NCBI RefSeq assembly: GCF_017654485.1 | Contig: NZ_CP061091.1 | Span: 1,377,501 to 1,441,500, forward strand | Origin: Roseomonas marmotae | GTDB lineage: Bacteria > Pseudomonadota > Alphaproteobacteria > Acetobacterales > Acetobacteraceae | Direction: 5' to 3' | DNA length: 64,000 bases | Program-made: the position numbers and the translations under genes | Shown here: piece by piece, positions 26,993 through 34,715 of the stretch | Layout of the letters: each line of letters starts with the position of its first letter | How positions within the stretch are numbered: the stretch's first letter is position 1 | Notes under the pieces: generated by a model | Databases searched by the model: none | Told to the model about the DNA's origin: nothing | The model's input: only the letters and a program-made list of their open reading frames with translations

Positions 26993-27888
26993 GCGGGCAT
27001 TTCTTCTGGCTCGGGCTCGGCATAGGCGCCGAGGATCTGGATATGCTGGAAGGGCAGGCTGGTGAGGCGCGGGTCCTCGGCGGTCACGAAGCCCTCGACC
27101 TCCACCAGCGCCATGGGGGCGGGCAGTTCACGCCGCAGCACCCGGCGCGGCGGCAGGCCGATGGCGGCGAAGGCGCTGGCGATGCGCGCCCGGCTGTGCT
27201 CGGCCTCCGGCTCCAGCCGGATCAGGGTGCGGTCACGCCCGCTGGGCTCCGGCTCGGCTAGGGCGATGGCGAAGGCCTGGGGCTCGGGGCTGTCGCGCTC
27301 GGCCAGGAAGGGCAGGCCGGCCACCACCTGCAGGCGGGGCGCCTCCATCTGCGTCCACCAGGCGGCCTCGGGGGCTTCGCCTTCCTCCGGCGCGGCGAGG
27401 ATGCCGATGCTGGCCTCGCCTGAGGCCACGGCGGACAGGACGCGGGAAGGGGTGGGGTTCAGCTTCATCGGCGTCAGCAGGCCGAAATGGCCGCGCGCCA
27501 GCCGGGTGGCATTGGCCTCCGCACTGCCATGCACCGCCATCGAGAGGGGGGCCTGCTGCGCCAGGGAGGATGTGATGATGTCACGCCAAAGACGCACCAG
27601 GACAATGCGGGGCAAGGGGCTGTCATGGCGCGCCAGCAGGCGGCGCAGGATCATGGCCTCCCGTGCCGGGCGGAAGCGGGAGCTGCTGCCCTTCACCCGG
27701 CTGGCCGCCATCTGGGCCGAAAGGGCGGCGCGCTGCATCAGCAGGTCGTGCATCGCGCTGTCGATGCGGTCGATCTCCGCGCGCAGGGCGGAAAGGTCCG
27801 GCGGGGCCGTGGGGGCGGCCTCGGGGATGTCCCGGGAGAGGGACGGGTCGGCCGGGGGGGAGGGGGCGGTCTGGGTCTGATCGGGCAT
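26989..27888 (-). CDS. Chorismate mutase with a long C-terminal domain
   Basis: 299 residues. An N-terminal low-complexity tail (1-30) precedes an AroQ-type chorismate mutase (about 32-120: [43 protein letters not shown]) that makes prephenate. The remaining 180 residues ([27 protein letters not shown] and beyond) have no prephenate dehydratase TRF motif; this part may be a degraded periplasmic-binding or regulatory fold. It begins the transcript with hisC and tyrC, which supplies tyrosine and histidine precursors. It is divergent from metX with only 111 bases between. Confidence 0.85.
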   Translation of the reverse strand: MPDQTQTAPSPPADPSLSRDIPEAAPTAPPDLSALRAEIDRIDSAMHDLLMQRAALSAQMAASRVKGSSSRFRPAREAMILRRLLARHDSPLPRIVLVRLWRDIITSSLAQQAPLSMAVHGSAEANATRLARGHFGLLTPMKLNPTPSRVLSAVASGEASIGILAAPEEGEAPEAAWWTQMEAPRLQVVAGLPFLAERDSPEPQAFAIALAEPEPSGRDRTLIRLEPEAEHSRARIASAFAAIGLPPRRVLRRELPAPMALVEVEGFVTAEDPRLTSLPFQHIQILGAYAEPEPEEMPA

Positions 27889-27921
27889 GGCGGCAGGTCA
27901 GCAATAATCCCCTCCTGCCTC

Positions 27922-27942
27922 CACGCCAAGCTGCTTGGCGTG
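27922..27942. promoter_or_regulatory. Palindrome between the chorismate mutase and metX genes
   Basis: CACGCCAAG-CTG-CTTGGCGTG, a perfect 9-bp inverted repeat with a 3-base centre, in a 111-base divergent promoter region. No T-run follows. It could be the operator of a regulator controlling one or both operons. It does not resemble the SAM-II riboswitch often found ahead of alphaproteobacterial methionine genes. Confidence 0.45.
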
Positions 27943-27980
27943 TTGGCGCTCAGCCGGCGATGGACCTGCGGCCCCGGCGA

Positions 27981-27998
27981 TCCTATTCAGTAGGAAGG
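27981..27998 (+). promoter_or_regulatory. Ribosome-binding site of metX inside a small hairpin
   Basis: TCCTA (27981-27985) can pair with TAGGA (27991-27995), which overlaps the AGGAAGG Shine-Dalgarno just before the ATG at 28000. The 5-bp stem is short, so any translational control would be mild. Confidence 0.4.
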
Positions 27999-27999
27999 C

Positions 28000-29184
28000 A
28001 TGACCCACTCTCCCGCGTCCCAGACCGATCAGAAGCCCGCCTTCTCCGCCGAACCCACGGCGGCGCTGCGTCATCAGGGCGTCACCTTCCCCGACGGGTT
28101 GGCGCTGGACTGCGGCGCCGTCATCGCGCCCCTGACGGTCGCCTACCGTACCTATGGCACGCTGAACGAGGCGCGGAGCAACGCGATCCTGATCTGCCAC
28201 GCCCTGACCGGCGACCAGTATGTAGCGGAGCCCAGCCCCGTGACCGGCAAGCCCGGCTGGTGGGAGGCGGTGGTGGGGCCGGGCAGGCCGGTGGATACCG
28301 ACCGCTTCTTCGTCATCTGCGCCAATGTCCTGGGGGGCTGCATGGGCAGCAGCGGACCCCGGGAGATGATGGTGGATGCCGAGGGCAGGACCCGCCCCTG
28401 GGGCACCGATTTCCCCAGCATCACCATCCGCGACATGGTGCGGGCGCAGAAGCGGCTGGTGGATCACCTCGGCATCCCGCGCCTGCTGGCGGTGATCGGC
28501 GGTTCGATGGGCGGTATGCAGGTGCTGGAATGGGCGGCGGACTTCCCGGAGATGGTCTTCGCGGCCGCGCCCATCGCCACCGCACCGCATCACAGCGCGC
28601 AGAACATCGCCTTCCATGAGGTCGGCCGCGCCGCCATCCATTCCGATCCGGACTGGAAGGGCGGCCGCTACTGGGAGGATGGGCGCATCCCCGCGCGCGG
28701 CCTCTCCGTCGCGCGGATGGTGGCGCATATCACCTACCTCTCGGAGCAGGCGCTGAGCCGGAAATTCGGCCGCCGGCTGCGTGGCGCATCGGCTCTGACC
28801 TTCCTAGAGGATGTTTTCGAGGTCGAGAGCTATCTTCGCCACCAGGGCAGCACCTTCGTCCGCCGCTTCGACGCCAACAGCTATCTCACCATCACCCGCG
28901 CCATGGATTACTTCGACCTGGCGGCGGAGCATGGCGGCAACCTGGCGGCGGCCTTCCGCGGCACGCGCACGCGCTTCTTCGTCGCGAGCTTCGACAGCGA
29001 CTGGCTCTTCCCCACCAGCGAGAGCCGCGCCCTGGTGCGGGCGCTGAACGCCGCCGCCGCGAATGTCTCCTTTGTCGAGATCGCCTCGGACAAGGGGCAT
29101 GACGCTTTCCTGCTGGACGAGCCGGAATTCCACGCGGCGCTGGGCGGCTTCCTGCGCGGGGCGGCGGAACGGGCCTCGGCATAA
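28000..29184 (+). CDS. metX: Homoserine O-acetyltransferase (or O-succinyltransferase)
   Basis: 394 residues of the alpha/beta-hydrolase MetX family. It acylates homoserine, the first committed step of methionine synthesis. The nucleophile Ser169 sits in GGSMGGMQ; acid and base are in [12 protein letters not shown] and [10 protein letters not shown]. Conserved [17 protein letters not shown] and RAMDYFDLA are present. In alphaproteobacteria the acyl donor depends on active-site residues, which I did not resolve. metW, usually next to it, lies 975 bases downstream, with an unrelated exported-protein gene between. Confidence 0.94.
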   Translation: MTHSPASQTDQKPAFSAEPTAALRHQGVTFPDGLALDCGAVIAPLTVAYRTYGTLNEARSNAILICHALTGDQYVAEPSPVTGKPGWWEAVVGPGRPVDTDRFFVICANVLGGCMGSSGPREMMVDAEGRTRPWGTDFPSITIRDMVRAQKRLVDHLGIPRLLAVIGGSMGGMQVLEWAADFPEMVFAAAPIATAPHHSAQNIAFHEVGRAAIHSDPDWKGGRYWEDGRIPARGLSVARMVAHITYLSEQALSRKFGRRLRGASALTFLEDVFEVESYLRHQGSTFVRRFDANSYLTITRAMDYFDLAAEHGGNLAAAFRGTRTRFFVASFDSDWLFPTSESRALVRALNAAAANVSFVEIASDKGHDAFLLDEPEFHAALGGFLRGAAERASA

Positions 29185-29314
29185 GCAACGCAGGCGTTAC
29201 CGTTTGTTGAAAACCAAGTAACCTTGTCGGCGTTCTACCGTCACAACGAACGGTACGCGCCACCTCCGTCTTCCGGGACCGGCGCGTCAGCCGAATCAAG
29301 GACGGAGAAATCAG

Positions 29315-30016
29315 ATGTCCATGAAGAATGCTCTGGCTGCTGCTGCTGCCGTGCTGGCGGTAGGTGTGGCCTCGCCAGCCTTCGCCCAAGGTGGCGCCAA
29401 TAGCGGATCCGGCGGCGATACCAATATCGAGAATTTCGAGCGCCAGTCGCCGCATGCGCCTCCTACCAACAACGGTATTCCGCAGATCATCGACAATCGG
29501 GACGGGTCGCCGGTGATCCGCTACCGCGGCCCGCAAGGCCCTGGCATGCAGGAGGGTGGCATACCCCGCATCGTCGATAATCGCGGGGGCGACCCAGTGA
29601 TTTCCTATGGCGGCCAGCCGGTCCCCGGGGACACCAATGACAGCAGCGGCATGCAGACCGGCGTGACGGGCGCCCGCAACCCTGGCATGCAGGGTGGCGC
29701 CATGAACCAGCGCGGCATGCAGGGCGGGGCCATGCAGAACGGGGCCATGCAGAACGGGGCCATGCAGAGCTCCATGGGCTTTTCCGCCCAGGTCCAGCCG
29801 CTGCTGAGCCGTGCCCGCACCGCGCTGCAGCGCGGCCAGTACAGCACCGCGGCCTCGACGCTGGAGCGGGCCGAGACGGAGATGCTGAACAGCGGCGTGC
29901 AGGGCACCGACCAGACCCTCCGCATGGTGAGCGAGGCACGCTCCGCTGCCTATAAGCGCGACCGGAGCAGCGCGCTCCAGGCGCTGAATTCGGCGATGCA
30001 GCAGACCGGCGGCTGA
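29315..30016 (+). CDS. Exported repeat protein of unknown function
   Basis: 233 residues with a signal peptide ending SPAFAQ. Two related units occur near residues 54-70 and 82-97 (IPQIIDNRDGSPVIRYRG and IPRIVDNRGGDPVISYGG). Next come Met/Gln/Gly repeats of the type GAMQNGAMQNGAMQ (about 125-151), coded by a 15-base tandem repeat (29726-29770). The last 75 residues (VQPLLSRARTALQRGQYSTAASTLERAE onward) look like a TPR-type helical repeat. I do not recognise a family. Its own terminator and 130-base leader make a separate unit inside the metX-metW interval. Confidence 0.75.
   Translation: MSMKNALAAAAAVLAVGVASPAFAQGGANSGSGGDTNIENFERQSPHAPPTNNGIPQIIDNRDGSPVIRYRGPQGPGMQEGGIPRIVDNRGGDPVISYGGQPVPGDTNDSSGMQTGVTGARNPGMQGGAMNQRGMQGGAMQNGAMQNGAMQSSMGFSAQVQPLLSRARTALQRGQYSTAASTLERAETEMLNSGVQGTDQTLRMVSEARSAAYKRDRSSALQALNSAMQQTGG
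29726..29770 (+). repeat. 15-bp tandem repeat
   Basis: The unit GGGGCCATGCAGAAC occurs twice exactly (29726-29740, 29741-29755) and a third time with two changes at its end (29756-29770). It encodes the GAMQN units of the exported protein and is in frame, so slippage would change length without shifting the frame. Confidence 0.85.
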
Positions 30017-30050
30017 CGCGGCCGGCGGTTATTTCCCAGTGAGGCGGGAA

Positions 30051-30077
30051 GGGCGGGCCGGATGGCCCGCCCTTTTT
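30051..30077 (+). terminator. Rho-independent terminator
   Basis: GGGCGGGCC (30051-30059), loop GGAT, GGCCCGCCC (30064-30072) and TTTTT (30073-30077). It closes the exported-protein gene, so metW must have its own promoter or depend on readthrough. Confidence 0.88.
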
Positions 30078-30158
30078 CCACGCCCGCCGTCAGGGCCTCG
30101 CCCAGCCGCGCTCAGGCAGGTATAGGACGGGAATCTCCGCAGCCGGATTGCATCGCCC

Positions 30159-30800
30159 GTGCCCGATACCAGCCCCATCCGCTATGTCGCCAAGAATATG
30201 CGGCTCGATCTGCGGCTGATCGCGGAGATGATTCCGCCTGGCGCGCGGGTGCTGGATATCGGCTGCGGCGACGGCGCCTTGCTGGAGCACCTGACGCGGG
30301 AGAAGGGCGCCGATGCCCGCGGCATCGAGATCGACATGGCCCAGGCCACCGCCGCCGTGGCGCAGGGCCTGGCCGTGATCCATGGCGATGCCGATAACGA
30401 CCTCGCCTTCTATCCGGATGGCGCATTCGACTATGTCGTGCTCTCCCGCACGCTGCATGCGGTGGAGAAGCCGCGCGAGGTGCTGCGGCAGATGCTGCGT
30501 ATCGGCCGTCATGCCATCGTCTCCTTCCCCAATTTCGGGCATTGGGAAGTGCGGCTGAAGCTGCTGCTGACCGGCCGCATGCCGATGACGGAAACCTGGG
30601 GCCGTCCCTGGCACGAGACGCCGAATATCCACCCCTGCACCATGCTGGACTTCTTCGACCTCTGCGAGGCCGATGGCTATACGATCGAACGCTGGCTGGC
30701 GGTGGATGAACGGGGGCTGAAGGCGCCGTGGAAGCGGTCGGTGTGGCTGGCCAACCTGTTCGGCGAGCAGGCGCTGTTCCAGCTCCGCCGCGCCGGCTGA
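30159..30800 (+). CDS. metW: MetW methyltransferase-fold protein
   Basis: 213 residues starting at GTG 30159. Motif I VLDIGCGDGALLEHL near residue 32, DYVVLSRTLHAVEKPREVL and GHWEVRLKLLLTGRMPMTETWGRPWH-like sequence identify MetW. It binds MetX in proteobacteria that acylate homoserine and supports its activity; its own methyl acceptor is unknown. The gene is normally fused or adjacent to metX. Here it lies downstream of an exported-protein gene and its terminator. Confidence 0.93.
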   Translation: MPDTSPIRYVAKNMRLDLRLIAEMIPPGARVLDIGCGDGALLEHLTREKGADARGIEIDMAQATAAVAQGLAVIHGDADNDLAFYPDGAFDYVVLSRTLHAVEKPREVLRQMLRIGRHAIVSFPNFGHWEVRLKLLLTGRMPMTETWGRPWHETPNIHPCTMLDFFDLCEADGYTIERWLAVDERGLKAPWKRSVWLANLFGEQALFQLRRAG

Positions 30801-30819
30801 ACCGGCGCCGCTCCTGGCC

Positions 30820-31017
30820 TCAGGCCGCCATCCGGCGGGCCGCGGCGTCGCGCACCAGGGCGTTGATGGCCTGGGCCACCAGCGCCGCGGCATCTTCCGA
30901 GCCCATCTCGATGCAGCAGCGTTCCGCGTGGCCCAGCAGGCGCAGCACGGAGGAAAGATCACGACGGGCCTGCTCGGTCCAGAGGACCGCGGCGATCGGG
31001 GTGTCCATGGGATTCAC
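30820..31017 (-). CDS. Small helical protein A, paralogue of the next gene
   Basis: 65 residues, two predicted helices. The core LLGHAERCCIEMGSEDAA and VAQAINALVRDAA aligns with LMLGYIESECRAMGAKDAA and VAEALTLLSL of the gene at 31090-31296: shared L-x2-LG-x2-E-x-C-x2-MG-x2-DAA-x2-VA-x-A. The start could be three codons later (MDTPIA). No family name is known to me. It is downstream of its paralogue in the same direction, with 72 bases between. Confidence 0.65.
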   Translation of the reverse strand: MNPMDTPIAAVLWTEQARRDLSSVLRLLGHAERCCIEMGSEDAAALVAQAINALVRDAAARRMAA

Positions 31018-31089
31018 CGGTGACAGATATCGGGGTGGGCGGCGGATTATACGAATCCGCCTGTGACAGCCAGCAAAATCCGTAACTTG

Positions 31090-31296
31090 TCAGCTATTGT
31101 CCAAGGTCACGCTCAGGTTCCCGAAATTGCTGCCGTCCAACGTGAGCGACAGCAGGGTCAGGGCCTCGGCCACATGGCGCGCGGCATCCTTCGCGCCCAT
31201 GGCGCGGCATTCCGACTCAATATAGCCGAGCATGAGCAGCAGGGCGCTCCGGTCGATGCGTTGCTGCTGATCTTCAGGGAAGCAACTGTCCGCCAT
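31090..31296 (-). CDS. Small helical protein B, paralogue of the previous gene
   Basis: 68 residues, soluble, with the same L-x2-LG-x2-E-x-C-x2-MG-x2-DAA-x2-VA-x-A core as the protein at 30820-31017. The two single Cys in the same place in both suggest a conserved structural or redox role; function unknown. GGAGAGA precedes the ATG at 31296. A low-GC stretch upstream (31330-31375) is a likely promoter. Confidence 0.65.
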   Translation of the reverse strand: MADSCFPEDQQQRIDRSALLLMLGYIESECRAMGAKDAARHVAEALTLLSLTLDGSNFGNLSVTLDNS

Positions 31297-31475
31297 GGAC
31301 GTCTCTCCCCGGCGGACCGTGCCGCCGTATCATGAAACGGTTATAATTAACATCACGCTTTTGTGATCTAGGCTTTGCCTCAAAGAATCGCAAGAGCATT
31401 CTCCGGCCCGAAGGGCATAGCCAGGACGCGGGGCTGGTCATAGCCTGGGACATGAATTGCCGGGGACCCACCGCG
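31297..31475. promoter_or_regulatory. A/T-rich divergent promoter region
   Basis: 179 bases between the small-protein pair and the second AapJ-like gene. It contains TTATAATTAA at 31341-31350 and an inverted repeat ATCAC-N6-GTGAT at 31352-31367. A minus-strand -10 (TATAAC, 31345-31340) is plausible but has no good -35, so both promoters remain tentative. Confidence 0.35.
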
Positions 31476-32495
31476 ATGCGCCTGCTGCCGATTCTCCTGA
31501 CTCTGCTTCCGTCTCTCGCGACTATGCAGCCGGCCCTGGCAGGGCCGACGCTGGAAGGGGTCAGGGCGCGTGGCGAACTGGTCTGCGGCGTCAATACCGG
31601 TGTCGCCGGCTTCTCCGCGCCGGATGCGAAGGGTGAATTCCAGGGGCTGGACGCCGATTTCTGCCGCGCCATCGCCGCCGCCACCCTGGGCGACGCCGCC
31701 AAGGCCCGCTTCATGCCGACGACCTATCAGACCCGTTTCGTCGCGCTGCAATCGGGCGAGGTGGACGTGCTGGCACGCAATGTCACGCAGACGCTGAGCC
31801 GAGATACCGCGCTGGGCTTCAACATGGCCGGCGTGAACTTCTATGACGGCCAGGGCTTCATGGTGCCGAAGGCCTCCGGCATCCTGGCGGCGAAGCAACT
31901 GGACGGCGCCACCGTCTGCGTCCTGCCCGGCTCCACCAGCGAGTTGAACCTGGGAGACTGGTCGCGGCGGGAGAAGATCCAGGTGCAGCCGGTGGTGCTC
32001 AGCTCGATGGATGAGATGACGGCCGCCTACCAGTCAGGCCGCTGCGATTCCATGACGACCGATGCCTCACAGCTCGCGGCGCTGCGTGTCTCGGCGCTGC
32101 GCGCGCCGGCGGACCATGTGATCCTGCCCGAGCGTATCAGCAAGGAGCCGCTGGGCCCGATGGTCCGGCACGGGGACGAGCAGTGGCGCGACATCGTCTT
32201 CTGGACCCTCTCCGCCATGATTGAGGCTGAGGAGATGGGCATCACCCGGGCCAATGTCGTGGAGATGAAGGCCAGCACCGACCCCAATATCCAGCGGCTG
32301 CTAGGCGTCACCCCCGGCTTCGGCAAGGCGCTGGGCCTGCCGGAGGACTGGGCTTTCCAGGTGATCCGCCAGGTCGGTAACTACGGCGAGAGCTTCGCGC
32401 GCCATCTGGGCGATGGTTCTGCCATCGGATTGGAACGAGGTCATAATAACCTCTGGACGCGTGGCGGATTGATGTACGCACTGCCGCTCCGCTGA
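31476..32495 (+). CDS. AapJ-like general L-amino-acid binding protein, second orphan copy
   Basis: 339 residues from the ATG at 31476; a start at 31452 is possible but has its ribosome site too close. The signal peptide ends near PALAGP. The SBP_bac_3 fold shows LEGVRARGELVCGV, GLDADFCRAIAAATLGD, VALQSGEVDVLARN, FYDGQGFMVPKASG and GNYGESFARHL, clearly related to the protein at 17218-18267. It also lacks permease and ATPase genes. The two paralogues differ in many surface residues, so distinct ligands are possible. Confidence 0.87.
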   Translation: MRLLPILLTLLPSLATMQPALAGPTLEGVRARGELVCGVNTGVAGFSAPDAKGEFQGLDADFCRAIAAATLGDAAKARFMPTTYQTRFVALQSGEVDVLARNVTQTLSRDTALGFNMAGVNFYDGQGFMVPKASGILAAKQLDGATVCVLPGSTSELNLGDWSRREKIQVQPVVLSSMDEMTAAYQSGRCDSMTTDASQLAALRVSALRAPADHVILPERISKEPLGPMVRHGDEQWRDIVFWTLSAMIEAEEMGITRANVVEMKASTDPNIQRLLGVTPGFGKALGLPEDWAFQVIRQVGNYGESFARHLGDGSAIGLERGHNNLWTRGGLMYALPLR

Positions 32496-32542
32496 TCCGG
32501 ACGTGGCGGCAACAACAAGAGGCTGAAAAGGAGGCTATCGCT

Positions 32543-33265
32543 ATGGCACGACTGGCCCTGGTTACTGGCGGGCAGCGCGGCATCGGTGCCGCTATCAGCG
32601 AGGAATTGCTGAAGGCAGGCCGCAGGGTGATCGCCTCCTATGCCGGCAATGACGCGGCGGCGGCGGAGTTCACCAGCCGCACGGGCATCCCGACCATCAA
32701 GTTCGACGTGTCTGACTTCGAGTCCTGCAAGGTGGCGATGGAGAAGATCGAGGCCGAGCATGGCCCGGTCGAGATCCTGGTCAATAATGCCGGGATCACG
32801 CGCGACGGCACCATGAAGCGGATGGACCGCGGGATGTGGGATGCCGTGATCGATACCAATCTCGGCTCCTGCTTCAACCTGGCCAAGCTGGTCTGGGATG
32901 GGATGAACGCGCGGAAGTTCGGCCGCATCGTCAATATCGGCTCGATCAACGGCCAGGCTGGTCAATATGGCCAGGTAAACTACGCCGCCGCCAAGTCCGG
33001 CATCCACGGCTTCACCAAGGCCCTGGCTCAGGAAGGCGCGCGCTTCAACATCACCGTCAATGCCATCGCCCCTGGCTATGTGGATACGGAGATGGTGCGG
33101 GCGGTGCCGGAGGACGTGCTGCAGAAGATCATCGCCCGCATCCCGGTCGGGCGTCTCGGACATGCGGTGGACATCGCGCGCGGTGTCTGCTTCCTGACCG
33201 CCGATGATGCCGGTTTCATCACCGGCTCCACCCTCTCCATCAATGGCGGCCAGCACATGTATTGA
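32543..33265 (+). CDS. phbB: Acetoacetyl-CoA reductase
   Basis: 240 residues, classical short-chain dehydrogenase. It makes (R)-3-hydroxybutyryl-CoA with NADPH for polyhydroxybutyrate. NADP site TGGQRGIGAAI near residue 8, NNAGITRDGTMKRM, and the triad Ser134, Tyr147, Lys151 (INGQAGQYGQVNYAAAKSG) are present, with IAPGYVDTEMV following. The sequence GQAGQYGQVNY is typical of PhaB and separates it from FabG. No phaA or phaC lies in the window. AGGAGG at 32530 precedes the ATG. Confidence 0.93.
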   Translation: MARLALVTGGQRGIGAAISEELLKAGRRVIASYAGNDAAAAEFTSRTGIPTIKFDVSDFESCKVAMEKIEAEHGPVEILVNNAGITRDGTMKRMDRGMWDAVIDTNLGSCFNLAKLVWDGMNARKFGRIVNIGSINGQAGQYGQVNYAAAKSGIHGFTKALAQEGARFNITVNAIAPGYVDTEMVRAVPEDVLQKIIARIPVGRLGHAVDIARGVCFLTADDAGFITGSTLSINGGQHMY

Positions 33266-33278
33266 TACGAGGCCGGCT

Positions 33279-33307
33279 GGCGCGGGTGGTGTCCTGCCAC
33301 CCGCGCC
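33279..33307. terminator. Hairpin between phbB and the four-helix membrane protein
   Basis: GGCGCGGGTGG (33279-33289), loop of 7, CCACCCGCGCC (33297-33307). It separates two convergent genes. The T-run is poor in both directions. Confidence 0.45.
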
Positions 33308-33314
33308 GGCGATT

Positions 33315-33677
33315 TCAGCGGGTCGCGGCCTGATCGGAACGGTCGCCGATGGCGCGGCTGGCGGCCCAGGACACCAGCCAGACGATGATGGCGCCCATGA
33401 AGGCCGCCCAGAAGCCGGAGACGCGCATGCCCGGCATCAGGCCGGCCGTGATCGCGAACATGAGGGCATTCACCACCAGGGTGAAGAGCCCCAGCGTGAT
33501 GACGGTCAGCGGCAGCGACAGCAGCGCGATCACGGGGCGGATCAGCGCGTTCACCAGCCCGAAAACGATGGCGGCGATGAAAAGATTGATAGGGCCCGTG
33601 AAGCTGATGCCGGAAATCAGCAGTTCGGCGACCCAGAAGGCAACAGCGGTGATGAGGGTGCGGACGAGGAAGCCCAT
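33315..33677 (-). CDS. Four-helix membrane protein of the phage-holin-IV-like (PF04020) family
   Basis: 120 residues with four membrane helices. Conserved features: FLVRTLITAVAFWVAELLI, then the signature NLFIAAIVFGLVNALIRPVIALLSLPLTVITLGLF, and a last helix (FWAAFMGAIIVWLVSWAAS). The family occurs in many bacteria outside prophages and its role is unknown, so the holin name should not imply a phage. No phage genes are nearby. Confidence 0.85.
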   Translation of the reverse strand: MGFLVRTLITAVAFWVAELLISGISFTGPINLFIAAIVFGLVNALIRPVIALLSLPLTVITLGLFTLVVNALMFAITAGLMPGMRVSGFWAAFMGAIIVWLVSWAASRAIGDRSDQAATR

Positions 33678-33740
33678 GGCGGAAACCCCTTTGTGGCTCT
33701 CCGCTCAATGCTCCGCTCGTGGTAAGGTTGCCATGCCGGC

Positions 33741-34616
33741 ATGACACGACATGATATCGCCGGCTGCGGTGCCCTTCTGCTCTGGGCCTTCCTGGGGGTT
33801 TTGGCACGGATGGCGGCCGGAATCCCGCCCTTGCAACTGACGGCGATGGGCATGGCCGTGGGGGGTGGGCTTGCCCTGGCCGTGGTGGTGGCGCAGGGGC
33901 GGCTATCATGCCTGCGGCAGGGCGGGCTGGCCTGGGCGCATGGCGTCGGCGGGCTCTTCGGCTACCACGCGCTGTATTTCGCCGCCCTGGCCCTGGCGCC
34001 GGCGGTGGAGGCCAACCTCCTGAACTATCTCTGGCCGCTGCTGATCGTGCTGCTTTCGGCACCGCTGCTGGGGATGCGCCTGGGCATGGCGCGGCTGGCA
34101 GGGGTGGCGCTGGGCCTGTCCGGCTGCGCGCTGTTGCTGGGCAATGGCGCCGGCTTCCCGGTGGGCGCGCTGCCCGGCTTCCTCTGCGCGGCGGCGGGGG
34201 CGCTGGTCTGGGCACTCTATTCCGTCACGGCCCGGCGCATGTCCGGTATCCCGACCGAGGCGGTGGCCGGCTTCTGCCTGGGCGCGGCGCTGCTGGCCGG
34301 ACTGGCGCATCTGGCCTTCGAGCAGACGGTGCTGCCCGATGCGCGGCAGGGCCTGGCGGTGCTGCTGCTGGGGCTCGGGCCGCTGGGGGCCGCCTTCTTC
34401 CTGTGGGATGCCGGGATGAAGCGGGGAGACCCGCGCCTGCTGGGCGTATTGGCCTATGCCGTGCCGGTGGCCTCCACCCTGCTGTTGCTGGCGGCGGGGG
34501 AGGGAACGGCGGGCTGGCGGGTGCTGGCCGCGGCGCTGCTGGTGACCGGCGGCGGCCTGCTGGCGGCCTGGGGTGGCGGGCAGGGCCGGCACGCGGCCCC
34601 CGCCGCCGTCTCCTAG
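33741..34616 (+). CDS. DMT/EamA family transporter
   Basis: 291 residues with 10 predicted helices formed by two EamA repeats. Features include CGALLLWAFLGVLARMAAGIPPLQL at the start, LMNYLWPLLIVLLSAP-type sequence in repeat 1 (NLLNYLWPLLIVLLSAPLL), and a second repeat from about residue 145. EamA exporters move amino acids, nucleotides or drugs. The closest named relatives may be aromatic amino acid exporters (YddG type), but I cannot separate these. ATG at 33741; the downstream hairpin at 34623-34653 may terminate it. Confidence 0.82.
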   Translation: MTRHDIAGCGALLLWAFLGVLARMAAGIPPLQLTAMGMAVGGGLALAVVVAQGRLSCLRQGGLAWAHGVGGLFGYHALYFAALALAPAVEANLLNYLWPLLIVLLSAPLLGMRLGMARLAGVALGLSGCALLLGNGAGFPVGALPGFLCAAAGALVWALYSVTARRMSGIPTEAVAGFCLGAALLAGLAHLAFEQTVLPDARQGLAVLLLGLGPLGAAFFLWDAGMKRGDPRLLGVLAYAVPVASTLLLLAAGEGTAGWRVLAAALLVTGGGLLAAWGGGQGRHAAPAAVS

Positions 34617-34622
34617 AACGGA

Positions 34623-34653
34623 ACCCGGCCAGGTGGAACTGGCCTGGCCGGGT
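34623..34653. terminator. Hairpin between convergent genes
   Basis: ACCCGGCCAGG (34623-34633), 9-base loop, CCTGGCCGGGT (34643-34653): 11 bp perfect. No T-run follows on the plus strand, so it may act as a bidirectional, Rho-assisted end for the EamA and DUF2076 genes. Confidence 0.45.
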
Positions 34654-34715
34654 CGGGATACACGCTAAACAAGACGCTATGGCGGATGAGGCAGGCCAGG
34701 CGGCCTGCCGCCGCT

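Noticed and set aside
27889..27999. SAM-II riboswitch before metX
   Set aside because: The characteristic pseudoknot sequence was not found; only a palindrome and a small hairpin are present.
31352..31367. CRP-type site in the divergent promoter region
   Set aside because: The half-sites face the wrong way (ATCAC-N6-GTGAT, not TGTGA-N6-TCACA).
33315..33677. Prophage remnant signalled by a holin-like protein
   Set aside because: The PF04020-type family is widespread outside phages, and no other phage gene is near.
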